Shown one piece after another: positions 24,395 through 37,303 of a DNA stretch of 64,000 bases; position 1 is the first letter of the stretch, and every line of letters starts with the position of its first letter. Source of the DNA: Hydractinia symbiolongicarpus (Eukaryota; Cnidaria; Hydrozoa; Anthoathecata; Hydractiniidae). The translations under genes and the position numbers were made by a program. The notes beneath the pieces were generated by a model. The model was given only the letters and a program-made list of their open reading frames with translations. It was not told the DNA's origin and did not search any database. The stretch is taken from NCBI RefSeq assembly GCF_029227915.1, contig NC_079884.1:18540001-18604000 (forward strand), read 5' to 3'.

Positions 24395-25970
24395 CACCTT
24401 TGACGCCTAATAACGGCCTTACACGTAAATCACGTGGTTCTACGTGTCTGTTCAGGTTGCCATTGGTCTAGTATTTTCACTATCAATGCACTACGACGTC
24501 CCAAGTTGTTTTCCATTGTGCCATGACATTATAACACCGCCAACTATGTGTACAGGTCTCTAAAACTAATATATGACCTTTTGCCGCCTATTTATGACCT
24601 TACACATAAATCACGTCGTCCCACATGTCTGTGCAAGTTGCCATTGGTCTCGTCGTTTCACTATCAATGCACTACGACCTCCCAAGTTCTTTCCCACTAC
24701 GCAATAGCCTATAACACCGTCAACTACGCGTACAGTGCTCTAAAGTCTATTATATCACCTTTTGGCGCCTAATAATGACGTTACACTTAAATCACGTGGT
24801 TCCGCGTGTCTTCACTGGTTGCCATTGGTTTATTCCCTTGACACTCAATGGACTATAAAGTCCCAAATCGTTTTCCACTGCGCAATAGCCTTATAACACC
24901 GTAAACTACGCGTACAGTCCTCTAAAGTCCGTTATATCACCTTTTGGTGCCTAATAATGACGTTACACATAAATCACGTGGTTCCGCGTGTCCACAGTGG
25001 TTACCATTGGTTTATTCCCTCGACACTCAATGAACTACAACGTCCCAAGTCTATTTCCATTGCTGCATGACGTTATAACACTGTCAACTACATGAACAGG
25101 CCTCTAAAGTCTGTTATATGACCTTTTGCCGTCTAATAATGACCTTACACATCAATGTCTGGGCAAGTTGCCATTGGTCTAGTCCTTCCATTGGTAATGT
25201 ACTACGACCTCCTAAGTCGTTTTCGATTGCGTCATGACGTTATAACACCGTCAACTACGCGTACAGTCCTCTAAAGTCTGTTATATGACCGCTTGCCGCC
25301 TAATAATGGCCTTACACATAAATCACGTGTTTCCACGTGTCTGCACTGGTTACCACTGGGATACTCCTTCCACTCTCAATGGACTATAAAGTCCCAAATC
25401 GTTTTCCATTGCGCCATGGCCTTATAACACCGCCAACTACGCGTACAGTCCTCTAAAGTCTGTTATATGACCGTTTGCCGCCTAATAATGGCCTTGCATA
25501 AAAATCACGCCGTTCCACATGTCTGTGCAGTTTCCCATTGGTCTAGTCCTTCCACTGTTAATGTACTACGACGTCCCAAATCGTTTTACATTGCGCAATA
25601 GCCTTATAACACCGTCAACTACGCGTACAGTCCTCTAAAGTCTATTATATCACCTTTGACGCCTAATAACGGCCTTACACGTAAATCACGTGGTTCTACG
25701 TGTCTGTTCAGGTTGCCATTGGTCTAGTATTTTCACTATCAATGCACTACGACGTCCCAAGTTGTTTTCCATTGTGCCATGACATTATAACACCGCCAAC
25801 TATGTGTACAGGTCTCTAAAACTAATATATGACCTTTTGCCGCCTATTTATGACCTTACACATAAATCACGTCGTCCCACATGTCTGTGCAAGTTGCCAT
25901 TGGTCTCGTCGTTTCACTATCAATGCACTACGACCTCCCAAGTTCTTTCCCACTACGCAATAGCCTATAA
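23458..25970 (+). repeat. 1,256-bp (7-monomer) tandem duplication
   Basis: 23458-24713 recurs at 24714 to about 25970 at exactly 1,256 bp, including the 15-bp deletion (23900 and 25156) and the CTTTCCCACTACGC variant near 24690 and 25946. It overlaps the older 1,789-bp duplication, so it happened later. The second copy ends in a private variant, TCAATTACGCCCACAG (25976). Confidence 0.85.
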
Positions 25971-26430
25971 CACCGTCAATTACGCCCACAGTCCTCTAAA
26001 GTCTGTTATATCACCTTATGGCGCCTAATAATGACGTTACACATAAATCACGTGGTTCCGCGTGTCTACACTGGTTACCATTGGTTTATTCCCTCGACAC
26101 TCAATGGACTACATTATCCTAAGTCTATTTACATTGCTGCATGACGTTATAACACAGTCAACTGAGTGAACAAGTCTCTAAAGGTTGTTATATGACCTTT
26201 GACGCCTAATAACGGCCTTACACGTAAATCACGTGGTTCCACGTGTCTGTTCAGGTTGCCATTGGTCTAGTCCTACCACTACGAATGTACTACGACGTCC
26301 CAAATGGGTTTACATTGCGGAATAGCCTTATAACGCCGTCAACTACGTGAGGAGCCCTCTACATGTTTTTATGTGGCCTTTTGCCGCCTAATAATGGCCT
26401 TACACATAAATCATGTCGTCCCACATGTCT
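25971..26430 (+). repeat. D domain 3' segment with rare variants
   Basis: Markers are GACTACATTATCC (26106), GTCAACTGAGTGAACAAG (26158), CCCAAATGGGTTTAC (26300) and GAGGAGCCCTCTACATG (26350). The segment recurs at 39365-39815 (offset 13,385) and near 42270-42690. It ends at about 26430, where GTCTGGGCAAG joins X-type sequence. Confidence 0.8.
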
Positions 26431-27955
26431 GGGCAAGTTGCCATTGGTTTAGTCCTTTCACTATGAATACACTACGACGTCCCAAGTTCTTTTCCATTGC
26501 TCAATAGCCTTATAACACCATCAACTACATGAACAGGCCTCCAAAGGCTATGGCCTTTTGCCTCGTAATAACGTCCTTGCACGTAAATCACGTCGTTCCA
26601 CGTGTCTGTGCAGGTTGGGATTGTACTAGTCCTTCCACTTTCAGTGGACTACGAAGTACCAAGTCGTTTTCCATAACGCCATGGCCCTATAACACCGTCT
26701 ACTACGTGAACAGGCCTCTAAAGGTTGTTATATAACCTTTTGCCGCCTAAAACGGCCTTACACGTAAATCACGTCGTTCCACATGTCTGGGCAAGTTGCC
26801 ATTGGTTTAGTCCTTTCACTATGAATACACTACGACGTCCCAAGTTCTTTTCCATTGCTCAATAGCCTTATAACACCATCAACTACATGAACAGGCCTCC
26901 AAAGGCTATGGCCTTTTGCCTCGTAATAACGTCCTTGCACGTAAATCACGTCGTTCCACGTGTCTGTGCAGGTTGGGATTGTACTAGTCCTTCCACTTTC
27001 AGTGGACTACGACGTACCAAGTCGTTTTCCATAACGACATGGCCTTATAACACCATCCACTACGTGAACAGGCCTCTAAAGGTTGTTCCGCCTAAAACAG
27101 CCTTACACGTAAATCACGTGGTTCCACGTGTCTGTTCAGGTTGCCATTGCTCTAGTCCCACCACTACAAATGTACTACGACGTCCCAAATCGTTTTACAT
27201 TGCGGAATAGCCTTATAACACCGTCAACTACGTGAGCAGGCCTCTAAAGGTTTTTATATGGCCTTTTGCCGCCTAATAATGGCCTTACACACAAATCACG
27301 TCGTTCCACATGTCTGTGCAGGTTGCCATTGGTCTAGTCCTTCCACTATCAATGCACTACGACCTCCCAAGTTCTTTTCCACTGCGCAATAGCCTTATAA
27401 CACCGTCAACTACGCGTACAGTGCTCTAAAGTCTGTTATATCACCTTTTGGCGCATAATAATGACGTTACACATAAATCACGTGGTTCCGCGTGTCTACA
27501 CTGGTTACCATTGGTTTATTCCCTCGACACTCAATGGACTACAACGTCCTAAGTCTATTTACATTACTGCATGACGTTATAACACCGTTAACTACATGTG
27601 CATGCCTCTAAGGTTTGTTATATGACCTTTTGCCGCCTAATAATGACCTTACACATCAATCACGTCGTTCCACATGTCTGGGCAAGTTCCCATTGGTCTG
27701 GTCCTTTCACTCTCAATGCACTACGACGTCCCAAGTTCTTTTCCATTGCGCAATAGCGTTATAACACCGTCAACTACGTGAACAGGCCTCTAAAGGCTGT
27801 TATATGACCTTTTGCCGCCTAAAGCGGCCTTACACGTAAATCACGTGGTTCCACGTGTCTGTTCAGGTTGCCATTGCTCTAGTCCTACCACTACAAATGT
27901 ACTACGACGTCCCAAATCGTTTTACATTGCGGAATAGCCTTATAACACCGTCAAC
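26431..27955 (+). repeat. X-type segment (offset 23,382 bp from copy 1)
   Basis: Matches about 3050-4188 and then the start of the next X unit (1-390), with the X start falling at 27571. Private changes include GAAGTACC near 26652, AACGACATGG near 27034, GGCAAGTTCCC near 27684 and CTAAAGCGGCC near 27821. Confidence 0.8.
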
Positions 27956-29150
27956 TACGTGAACAGGCCTCTAAAGGCTGTTATATGACCTTTTGCCGCC
28001 TAATAATGGCCTTACACATGAATCACGTCGTTCCACATGTCTGGGCAAGTTGCCATTGGTTTAGTCCTTTCACTATGAATACACTACGACGTCCCAAGTT
28101 CTTTTCCATTGCGCAATAGCCTTATAACACCGTCAACTACATGAACAGGCCTCCAAAGGCTGTTATATGGCATTTTGCCTCGTAATAACGTCCTTGCACG
28201 TAAATCACGTCGTTCCACGTGTCTGTGCAGGTTGGGATTGGTCTAGTCCTACCACTATGAATGTACTACGACGTCCCAAATCGTCTTACATTGCGCAATG
28301 GCTTTATAACACCGTCAACTACGTGTACTGGCCTCTAAAAGCTGTTATATGACCTTTTGCCTCCTAGTAATGGCCTCACACGTAATTCACGTGGTTCCAC
28401 GTGTCTGTATCACCTTTTGGCGCCTAATAATGACGTTACACATAAATCACGTGGTTCCGCGTGTCTACACTGGTTACCATTGGTTTATTCCCTCGACACG
28501 CAATGGACTACAACGTCCTAAGTCTATTTACATTGCTGCATGACGTTATAACACCGTTAACTACATGTGCATGCCTCTAAGGGCTGTTATATGACCATTT
28601 TGCTGCCTAATAACGGCGTTACACGTAAATCACGTAGTTTCACGTGTCTGTTCAGGTTGCCATTGGTCTAGTCCTACCACAATGAATGTACTACGACGTC
28701 CCAAATCGTCTTACATTGCGCAATGGCTTTATAACACCGTCAACTACGTGTACTGGCCTCTAAAAGCTGTTATATGACCTTTTGCCTCCTAGTAATGGCC
28801 TTACACGTAATTCACGTGGTTCCACGTGTCTGTTCAGGTTGCCATTGGTCTAGTCCTACCACTACGAATATACTACGACGTCCCAAATCGTTTTACATTG
28901 CGGAATAGCCTTATAACACCGTCAACTACGTGAGCAGGCCTCTAAAGGGGTTTATATGGCCTTTTCCGCCTAATAATGGCCTTACACATAAGTCACGTCG
29001 CTCCACATGTCTGGGCAAGTTGCCATTGGTCTAGTCATTTCACTATCAATGCACTACGACGTCCCAAGTTGTTTTCCATGGTGCCATGACATTATAACAC
29101 CGTCAACTACGTGTACAGGCCTCTAAAGGCTGTTATATTACCTTTTACCG
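27956..29150 (+). repeat. Mosaic segment before the 1,067-bp HOR
   Basis: 27960 to about 28235 matches 59035-59310 (offset 31,073, sharing TATATGGCATTTTGCC). About 28240-28400 is like X near 1040-1200, and 28546-29150 like X near 915-1520. One chimeric monomer (28304-28545) is present. Confidence 0.7.
28304..28545 (+). repeat. Chimeric 242-bp monomer
   Basis: The distance between TTATAAC landmarks is 242 bp, two monomers minus about 122 bp. The join near 28408 reads CACGTGTCTGTATCACC: a type A monomer stops after its dyad and continues in the TATCACCTTTTGGCGCC block of a type C monomer. Confidence 0.8.
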
Positions 29151-32100
29151 CCTATTAATGGCCTTATCCATAAATCACGTCGTTTGACACGTCTGGGCAA
29201 GTTGCCATTGGTCTACTCCTTTCACTATGAATACACTACGACGTCCCAAGTTCTTTTCAATTGCGCAATATCCTTATAACACGGTCAACTACATGAACAG
29301 GCCTCCAAAGGCTGTTATATGACCTTTTGCCGCCTAATAATGACCCTACGCATCAATCACGTCGTTCCACATGTCTGGGCAAGTTGCCATTGGTTTAGTC
29401 CTTTCACTATGAATACACTACGACCTCCCAAGTTCTTTTCCATTGCTCAATAGCCTTATAACACCATCAACTACATGAACAGGCCTCCAAAGGCTATGGC
29501 CTTTTGCCTCGTAATAACGTCCTTGCACGTAAATCACGTCGTTCCACGTGTCTGTGCAGGTTGGGATTGTACTAGTCCTTCCACTTTCAGTGGACTACGA
29601 CGTACCAAGTCGTTTTCTATAACGCCATGGCCCTATAACACCGTCTACTACGTGAACAGGCCTCTAAAGGTTGTTATATAACCTTTTGCCGCCTAAAACG
29701 GCCTTACACGTAAATCACGTCGTTCCACATGTCTGGGCAAGTTGCCATTGGTTTAGTCCTTTCACTATGAATACACTACGACGTCCCAAGTTCTTTTCCA
29801 TTGCTCAATAGCCTTATAACACCATCAACTACATGAACAGGCCACCAAAGGCTATGGCCTTTTGCCTCGTAATAACGTCCTTGCACGTAAATCACGTCGT
29901 TCCACGTGTCTGTGCAGGTTGGGATTGTACTAGTCCTTCCACTTTCAGTGGACTACGACGTACCAAGTCGTTTTCCATAACGACATGGCCTTATAACACC
30001 ATCCACTACGTGAACAGGCCTCTAAAGGTTGTTCCGCCTAAAACAGCCTTACACGTAAATCACGTGGTTCCACGTGTCTGTTCAGGTTGCCATTGCTCTA
30101 GTCCCACCACTACAAATGTACTACGACGTCCCAAATCGTTTTACATTGCGGAATAGCCTTATAACACCGTCAACTACGTGAGCAGGCCTCTAAAGGTTTT
30201 TATATGGCCTTTTGCCGCCTATTAATGGCCTTATCCATAAATCACGTCGTTTGACACGTCTGGGCAAGTTGCCATTGGTCTACTCCTTTCACTATGAATA
30301 CACTACGACGTCCCAAGTTCTTTTCAATTGCGCAATATCCTTATAACACGGTCAACTACATGAACAGGCCTCCAAAGGCTGTTATATGACCTTTTGCCGC
30401 CTAATAATGACCCTACGCATCAATCACGTCGTTCCACATGTCTGGGCAAGTTGCCATTGGTTTAGTCCTTTCACTATGAATACACTACGACCTCCCAAGT
30501 TCTTTTCCATTGCTCAATAGCCTTATAACACCATCAACTACATGAACAGGCCTCCAAAGGCTATGGCCTTTTGCCTCGTAATAACGTCCTTGCACGTAAA
30601 TCACGTCGTTCCACGTGTCTGTGCAGGTTGGGATTGTACTAGTCCTTCCACTTTCAGTGGACTACGACTTACCAAGTCGTTTTCCATAACGCCATGGCCC
30701 TATAACACCGTCTACTACGTGAACAGGCCTCTAAAGGTTGTTATATAACCTTTTGCCGCCTAAAACGGCCTTACACGTAAATCACGTCGTTCCACATGTC
30801 TGGGCAAGTTGCCATTGGTTTAGTCCTTTCACTATGAATACACTACGACGTCCCAAGTTCTTTTCCATTGCTCAATAGCCTTATAACACCATCAACTACA
30901 TGAACAGGCCTCCAAAGGCTATGGCCTTTTGCCTCGTAATAACGTCCTTGCACGTAAATCACGTCGTTCCACGTGTCTGTGCAGGTTGGGATTGTACTAG
31001 TCCTTCCACTTTCAGTGGACTACGACGTACCAAGTCGTTTTCCATAACGACATGGCCTTATAACACCATCCACTACGTGAACAGGCCTCTAAAGGTTGTT
31101 CCGCCTAAAACAGCCTTACACGTAAATCACGTGGTTCCACGTGTCTGTTCAGGTTGCCATTGCTCTAGTCCCACCACTACAAATGTACTACGACGTCCCA
31201 AATCGTTTTACATTGCGGAATAGCCTTATAACACCGTCAACTACGTGAGCAGGCCTCTAAAGGTTTTTATATGGCCTTTTGCCGCCTATTAATGGCCTTA
31301 TCCATAAATCACGTCGTTTGACACGTCTGGGCAAGTTGCCATTGGTCTACTCCTTTCACTATGAATACACTACGACGTCCCAAGTTCTTTTCAATTGCGC
31401 AATATCCTTATAACACGGTCAACTACATGAACAGGCCTCCAAAGGCTGTTATATGACCTTTTGCCGCCTAATAATGACCCTACGCATCAATCACGTCGTT
31501 CCACATGTCTGGGCAAGTTGCCATTGGTTTAGTCCTTTCACTATGAATACACTACGACCTCCCAAGTTCTTTTCCATTGCTCAATAGCCTTATAACACCA
31601 TCAACTACATGAACAGGCCTCCAAAGGCTATGGCCTTTTGCCTCGTAATAACGTCCTTGCACGTAAATCACGTCGTTCCACGTGTCTGTGCAGGTTGGGA
31701 TTGTACTAGTCCTTCCACTTTCAGTGGACTACGACTTACCAAGTCGTTTTCCATAACGCCATGGCCCTATAACACCGTCTACTACGTGAACAGGCCTCTA
31801 AAGGTTGTTATATAACCTTTTGCCGCGCAAAACGGCCTTACACGTAAATCACGTCGTTCCACATGTCTGGGCAAGTTGCCATTGGTTTAGTCCTTTCACT
31901 ATGAATACACTACGACGTCCCAAGTTCTTTTCCATTGCTCAATAGCCTTATAACACCATCAACTACATGAACAGGCCTCCAAAGGCTATGGCCTTTTGCC
32001 TCGTAATAACGTCCTTGCACGTAAATCACGTCGTTCCACGTGTCTGTGCAGGTTGGGATTGTACTAGTCCTTCCACTTTCAGTGGACTACGACGTACCAA

Positions 32101-32351
32101 GTCGTTTTCCATAACGACATGGCCTTATAACACCATCCACTACGTGAACAGGCCTCTAAAGGTTGTTCCGCCTAAAACAGCCTTACACGTAAATCACGTG
32201 GTTCCACGTGTCTGTTCAGGTTGCCATTGCTCTAGTCCCACCACTACAAATGTACTACGACGTCCCAAATCGTTTTACATTGCGGAATAGCCTTATAACA
32301 CCGTCAACTACGTGAGCAGGCCTCTAAAGGTTTTTATATGGCCTTTTGCCG
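29151..32351 (+). repeat. Three tandem copies of a 1,067-bp, 6-monomer HOR
   Basis: Units are 29151-30217, 30218-31284 and 31285-32351 in exact register (the CCTATTAATGG block starts each). Only a few differences were seen: TTTTCTATAACG in unit 1 (about 29614), GACGTACC in unit 1 against GACTTACC in units 2 and 3, GCCACCAAAGG in unit 1 (29840), GCCGCGCAAAACGG in unit 3 (about 31825). Units 2 and 3 share the GACTTACC change, so they are closest relatives. Length 1,067 is six monomers less a 13-bp and two 5-bp deletions and small differences. Confidence 0.92.
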
Positions 32352-33221
32352 CCTAATAATGGCCTTACACACAAATCACGTCGTTCCACATGTCTGTGCA
32401 GGTTGCCATTGGTCTAGTCCTTTCACTATCAATGGACTACGACTTCCTAAGTCGTTTTCGATTGCCTCATGACGTTATAACACCGTCAACTACGTGTACA
32501 GTCCTCTAAAATCTGTTATATGACCTTTTGCTGCCTATTAATGGCCTTACACATTAATCACGTCGTTCCACATGTCTGGGCAAGTTGCCATTGGTTTAGT
32601 CCTTTCACTATGAATACACTACGACGTCCCAAGTTCATTTCCACTGTGCAATAGCCTTATAACACCGTCAACTACGCGTACAGTGCTCTAAAGTCTGTTA
32701 TATCACCTTTTGACGCCTAATAATGACGTTACACATAAATCACGTGGTTCCGCGTGTCTACACTGGTTACCATTGGTTTATTCCCTCGACACTCAATGGA
32801 CTACAACGTCCTAAGTCTATTTACATTGCTGCATGACGTTATAACACCGTTAACTACATGTGCATGCCTCTAAGGGCTGTTATATGACCTTTTGCCGCCT
32901 AATAACGGCCTTACACGTAAATCGCGTCGCTCCACATGTCTGGGCAAGTTGCCATTGGTCTGGTCCTTTCACTCTCAATGCACTACGACGTCCCAAGTTC
33001 TTTTCCATTGCGCAATAGCGTTATAACTCCGTCAACTACGTGAACAGGCCTCTAAAGGCTGTTATATGACCTTTTGCCGCCTATTAATGGCCTTACACAT
33101 TAATCACGTCGTTCCACATGTCTGGGCAAGTTGCCATTGGTTTAGTCCTTTCACTATGAATACACTACGACGTCCCAAGTTCTTTTCCATTGCTCAATAG
33201 CCTTATAACACCATCAACTAC
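32352..33221 (+). repeat. X-type segment with a junction near 32890
   Basis: 32352 to about 32890 matches X 429-965 (offset 31,923), with GATTGCCTCATGACG and CACTGTGCAATAGCC as private changes. About 32890-33100 shares rare variants with 58880-59090 (AAATCGCGTCGCTCC and GTTATAACTCCGTC; offset 25,992). Confidence 0.75.
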
Positions 33222-34020
33222 ATGAACAGGCCTCCAAAGGCTATGGCCTTTTGCCTCGTAATAACGTCCTTGCACGTAAATCACGTCGTTCCACGTGTCT
33301 GTGCAGGTTGGGATTGATCTAGTCCTTCCACTTTCAGTGGACTACGACGTACCAAGTCGTTTTCCATAACGCCATGGCCTTATAACACCGTCTACTACGT
33401 GAACAGGCCTCTAAAGGTTGTTATATAATCTTTTGCCGCCTAAAACGGCCTTACACGTAAATCACGTGGTTCCACGTGTGTGTTCAGGTTGCCATTGCTC
33501 TAGTCCTACCACTACAAATGTACTACGACGTCCCAAATCGTTTTACATTGCGGAATAGCCTTATAACACCGTCAACTACGTGAGCAGGCCTCTAAAGGTT
33601 TTTATATGGGCTTTTGCCGCCTAATAATGGCCTTACACACAAATCACGTCGTTCCACATGTCTGTGCAGGTTGCCATTGGTCTAGTCCTTTCACTATCAA
33701 TGGACTACGACTTCCTAAGTCGTTTTTGATTGCGTCATGACGTTATAACACCGTCAACTACGTGTACAGTCCTCTAAAATCTGTTATATGACCTTTTACC
33801 GCCTATTAATGGCCTTATCCATAAATCACGTCGTTTGACACGTCTGGGCAAGTTGCCATTGGTCTACTCCTTTCACTATGAATACACTACGACGTCCCAA
33901 GTTCTTTTCAATTGCGCAATAGCCTTATAACACGGTCAACTATATGAACAGGCCTCCAAAGGCTGTTATATGACCTTTTGCCGCCTAATAATGACCTTAC
34001 GCATCAATCACGTCGTTCCA
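33222..34020 (+). repeat. X 3' part, second occurrence (offset 16,067 bp)
   Basis: Matches 17155-17953, including TATATGGGC near 33605 and AACTATATGAAC at 33938. At 34021 it jumps to sequence equivalent to 18494, omitting about 540 bp (three monomers). The join reads CCACATCTCTGTGTAAG, where both parents have CCACATGTCTG. Confidence 0.8.
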
Positions 34021-35401
34021 CATCTCTGTGTAAGTTGCCATTGGTCCATTCCTTTATCTGTTAATGTACTACGACGTCCTAAGTCGTTTTCCATTTGCTG
34101 CATGACGTTATAACACCGTCAACTACATGTACATGCCTCGAAAAACTGTTATATGACCTTTTGCTGCCTAACAATGGCCTTACACGTAAATCACGTGGTT
34201 CCATGTGTCTGTTCAGGTTGCCATTGGTCTAGTCCTTTCACTATGAATACACTACGACGTCCCAAGTTCTTTTCTATTGGGCAATAGCCTTATAACACAG
34301 TCAACTGCGTGAACAGGTCTCTAAAGGTTGTTATATAACCTTTGACGCCTAATAACGGCCTTACACGTAAATCACGTGGTTCCACGTGTCTGTTCAGGTT
34401 GCCATTGCTCTAGTCCTACCACTATGAATGTACTACGACGTCCCAAATCGTCTTACATTGCGCAATGGCTTTATAACACCGTCAACTACGTGTACTGGCC
34501 TCTAAAAGCTGTTATATGACCTTTTGCCTCCTAGTAATGGCCTTACACGTAATTCACGTGGTTCCACTTGTCTGTTCAGGTTGCCATTGCTCTAGTCCCA
34601 CCACTACAAATGTACTACGACGTCCCAAATCGTTTTATATTGCGGAAAAGCCTTATAACACCGTCAACTACGTGAGCAGGCCTCTAAAGGTTTTTATATG
34701 GCCTTTTGCCGCCTAATAATGGCCTTACACACAAATCACGTCGTTCCACATGTCTGTGCAGGTTGCCATTGGTCTAGTCCTTTCACTATCAATGGACTAC
34801 GACTTCCTAAGTCGTTTTCGATTGCGTCATGACGTTATAACACCGTCAACTACGTGTACAGTCCTCTAAAATCTGTTATATGACCTTTTGCTGCCTATTA
34901 ATGGCCTTACACATAAATCACGTCGTCCCACATGTCTGTGCAAGTTGCTTTTGGTCTTGTCCTTTCACTATCAATGCACTACGACCTCCCAAATCGTTTT
35001 ACAATGCGCAATAGCCTTATAACGCAGTCAACTGCGTGAACAGGCCTCTAAAGGTTGTTATATAACCTTTTGCCGCCTAAAACGGCCTTACACGTAAATC
35101 ACGTGGTTCCGCGTGTCTCCACTGGTTACCATTGGTTTATTCCCTTGACACTCAATGTACAACAACGTCCAAAATCGTCTTACATTGCGCAATGGCCTTA
35201 TAGCACCGTCAACTACGTGTACTGGCCTCTAAAGGTTTTTATATGGCCTTTTGCCTCGTAATAACGTCCTTGCACGTAAATCACGTCGTTCCACGTGTCT
35301 GTGCAGGTTGAGATTGGTCTAGTCCTTCCACTCTCAATGGAATACGACGTCCCAAGTCGTTTTCCATAACGCCATGGCCTTATAACACCGTCAACTACGT
35401 G
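34021..35401 (+). repeat. D domain 5' part, second copy
   Basis: Matches 18494-19874 at an exact 15,527-bp offset with few substitutions (for example TCAGGTT for TCATGTT, ATGACC for ATGTCC near 34518, ACAATGCGC for ACATTGCGC near 35002). Confidence 0.85.
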
Positions 35402-36128
35402 AACTGGCCTCTAAGGGTTGTTATATAACCTTTTGCCGCCTAAAACGGCCTTACATGTAAATCACGTAGTTCGACGTGTCTGTTCAGGTTGCCATTGCTC
35501 TAGTCCTACCACTACAAATGTACTACGACGTCCCAAATCGTTTTACATTGCGGAATAGCCTTATAACACCGTCAACTACGTGAGCAGGCCTCCAAAGGCT
35601 GTTATATGAACTTTTACCGCCTAATAATGACCTTACACATCAATCACGTCGTTCCACATGTCTGGGCAAGTTGCCATTGGTCTGGTCCTTTCACTCTCAA
35701 TGCACTACGACGTCCCAAGTTGTTTTCCATTGTGCCATGACGTTATAACACCGTCAACTACGCGTACAGTACTCTAAAGTCTGTTATATCACCTTTTGGC
35801 GCCTAATAATGACCTTACACATAAATCACGTGGTTCCGCGTGTCTCCACTGGTTACCATTGGTTTATTCCCTCGACACTCAATGAACTACAACGTCCCAA
35901 GTCTATTTCCATTGCTGGATGACGTTATAACACCGTCAACTACATGTACATGCTTCTAAAGGCTGTTACATGACCTTTTGCCGCCTAATAACCGCCTTAC
36001 ACGTAAATCACGTGGTTCCACGTGTCTGTTCAGGTTGCCATTGGTCTAGCCCTACCACTACGAATGTACTAGGACGTCCCAAATCGTTTTACACTGCTGA
36101 ATAGCCTTATAACACCGTCAACTACGTG
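35402..36128 (+). repeat. Four-monomer block absent from the first D copy
   Basis: The offset to the first D copy changes from 15,527 to 16,254 across this block, a 727-bp difference. Its 5' part (CTTACATGTAAATCACG, TAGTTCGACGTGTCTG) is like 40270-40600 and 43190-43510. Its 3' part (TTGCTGGATGACG at 35913) recurs at 44971. It is either an insertion here or a loss from the copy at 19.87 kb; its presence beside related blocks elsewhere favours loss. Confidence 0.75.
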
Positions 36129-37303
36129 AGCAGCCCTCTAAAGGTTTTTATAAAGCCTTTTGCCGCGTAATAATGGCCTTATCCATAAATCACGTCGTTC
36201 GACACGACTGCGCAAGTTGCCATTGGTCTAGTCCTTTCACTATGAATACACTACGACGTCCCAAGTTCTTTTCCATTGCGCAATAGCCTTATAACACCGT
36301 CAACTACATGAACAGGCCTCTAAAGACTGCTATATGACCTTTTGCCGCCTAATATTGACCTCACACATCAATCACGTCGTTCCACATGTTTGGGCAAGTT
36401 GCCATTAGTCTAGTCCTTTCACTCTCAATGCACTACAACGTCCCAAGTTGTTTTCCATTGTGCCATGACATTATAACACCGCCAACTGCGCGTACAGTCC
36501 TCTAAAGTCTGTTATATGACCGTTTGCCGCCTAATAATGGCCTTACACATAAATCACGTGGGTTCACGTGTCTGTTCAGGTTGCCATTGGTCCAGTCCTT
36601 TTACTATCAATGCACTACGACGATCCAAATTGTTTTCCATGGTGCCATGAAATTATAACACCTTCAACTACGTGTACAGGCCTCTAAAGGCTGTTATATG
36701 ACCTTTTGCCGCCTAATAATGGCCTTATACATAAATCACGTCGTTCCACATGTCTGGGCAAGTTGCCATTGGTCTAGTCCTTTCACTATCAATGCACTAT
36801 GACGTCCCAAGTTGTTTTCCATTGTGCCATGGCACACCGTCAACTCCGTGTACAGGCCTCTAAAAGATGTTATATGACCTTTTGCCCCCTATTATCGTCC
36901 TTCCACGTATATCACGTCGTTCCACGTGTCTGTGCAGGTTGGCATTGGTCTAGTCCTTCCACTATCAATGTACTACGACGTCCCAAATCATTTACATTGC
37001 GCAATACCCTTATAACACCGCCAACTACGCGTACAGTCCTCTAAAGTCTGTTATATGACCGTTTGCCGCCTAATAATGGCCTTACACATAAATCACGTCG
37101 CTCCACATGCCTGTGCAGGTTGCCATTGGTCTAGTCCTTCCACTGTTAATGTACTACGACGTCCTAAGTCGTTTTCGATTGCGTCATGACATTATAACAC
37201 CGCCAACTATGTGTACAGGTCTCTAAAACTAATATATGACCTTTTGCCGCCTAATTATGACCTTACACATAAATCACGTGGTTCCACATGTCTGGGCAAG
37301 TTG
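36129..37303 (+). repeat. D domain middle part, second copy
   Basis: Matches 19875-21049 at 16,254 bp, including the TTATA-less monomer at 36833. Private change: GACGATCCAAATTG near 36620 for GACGTTCCAAGTTG. Confidence 0.85.
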
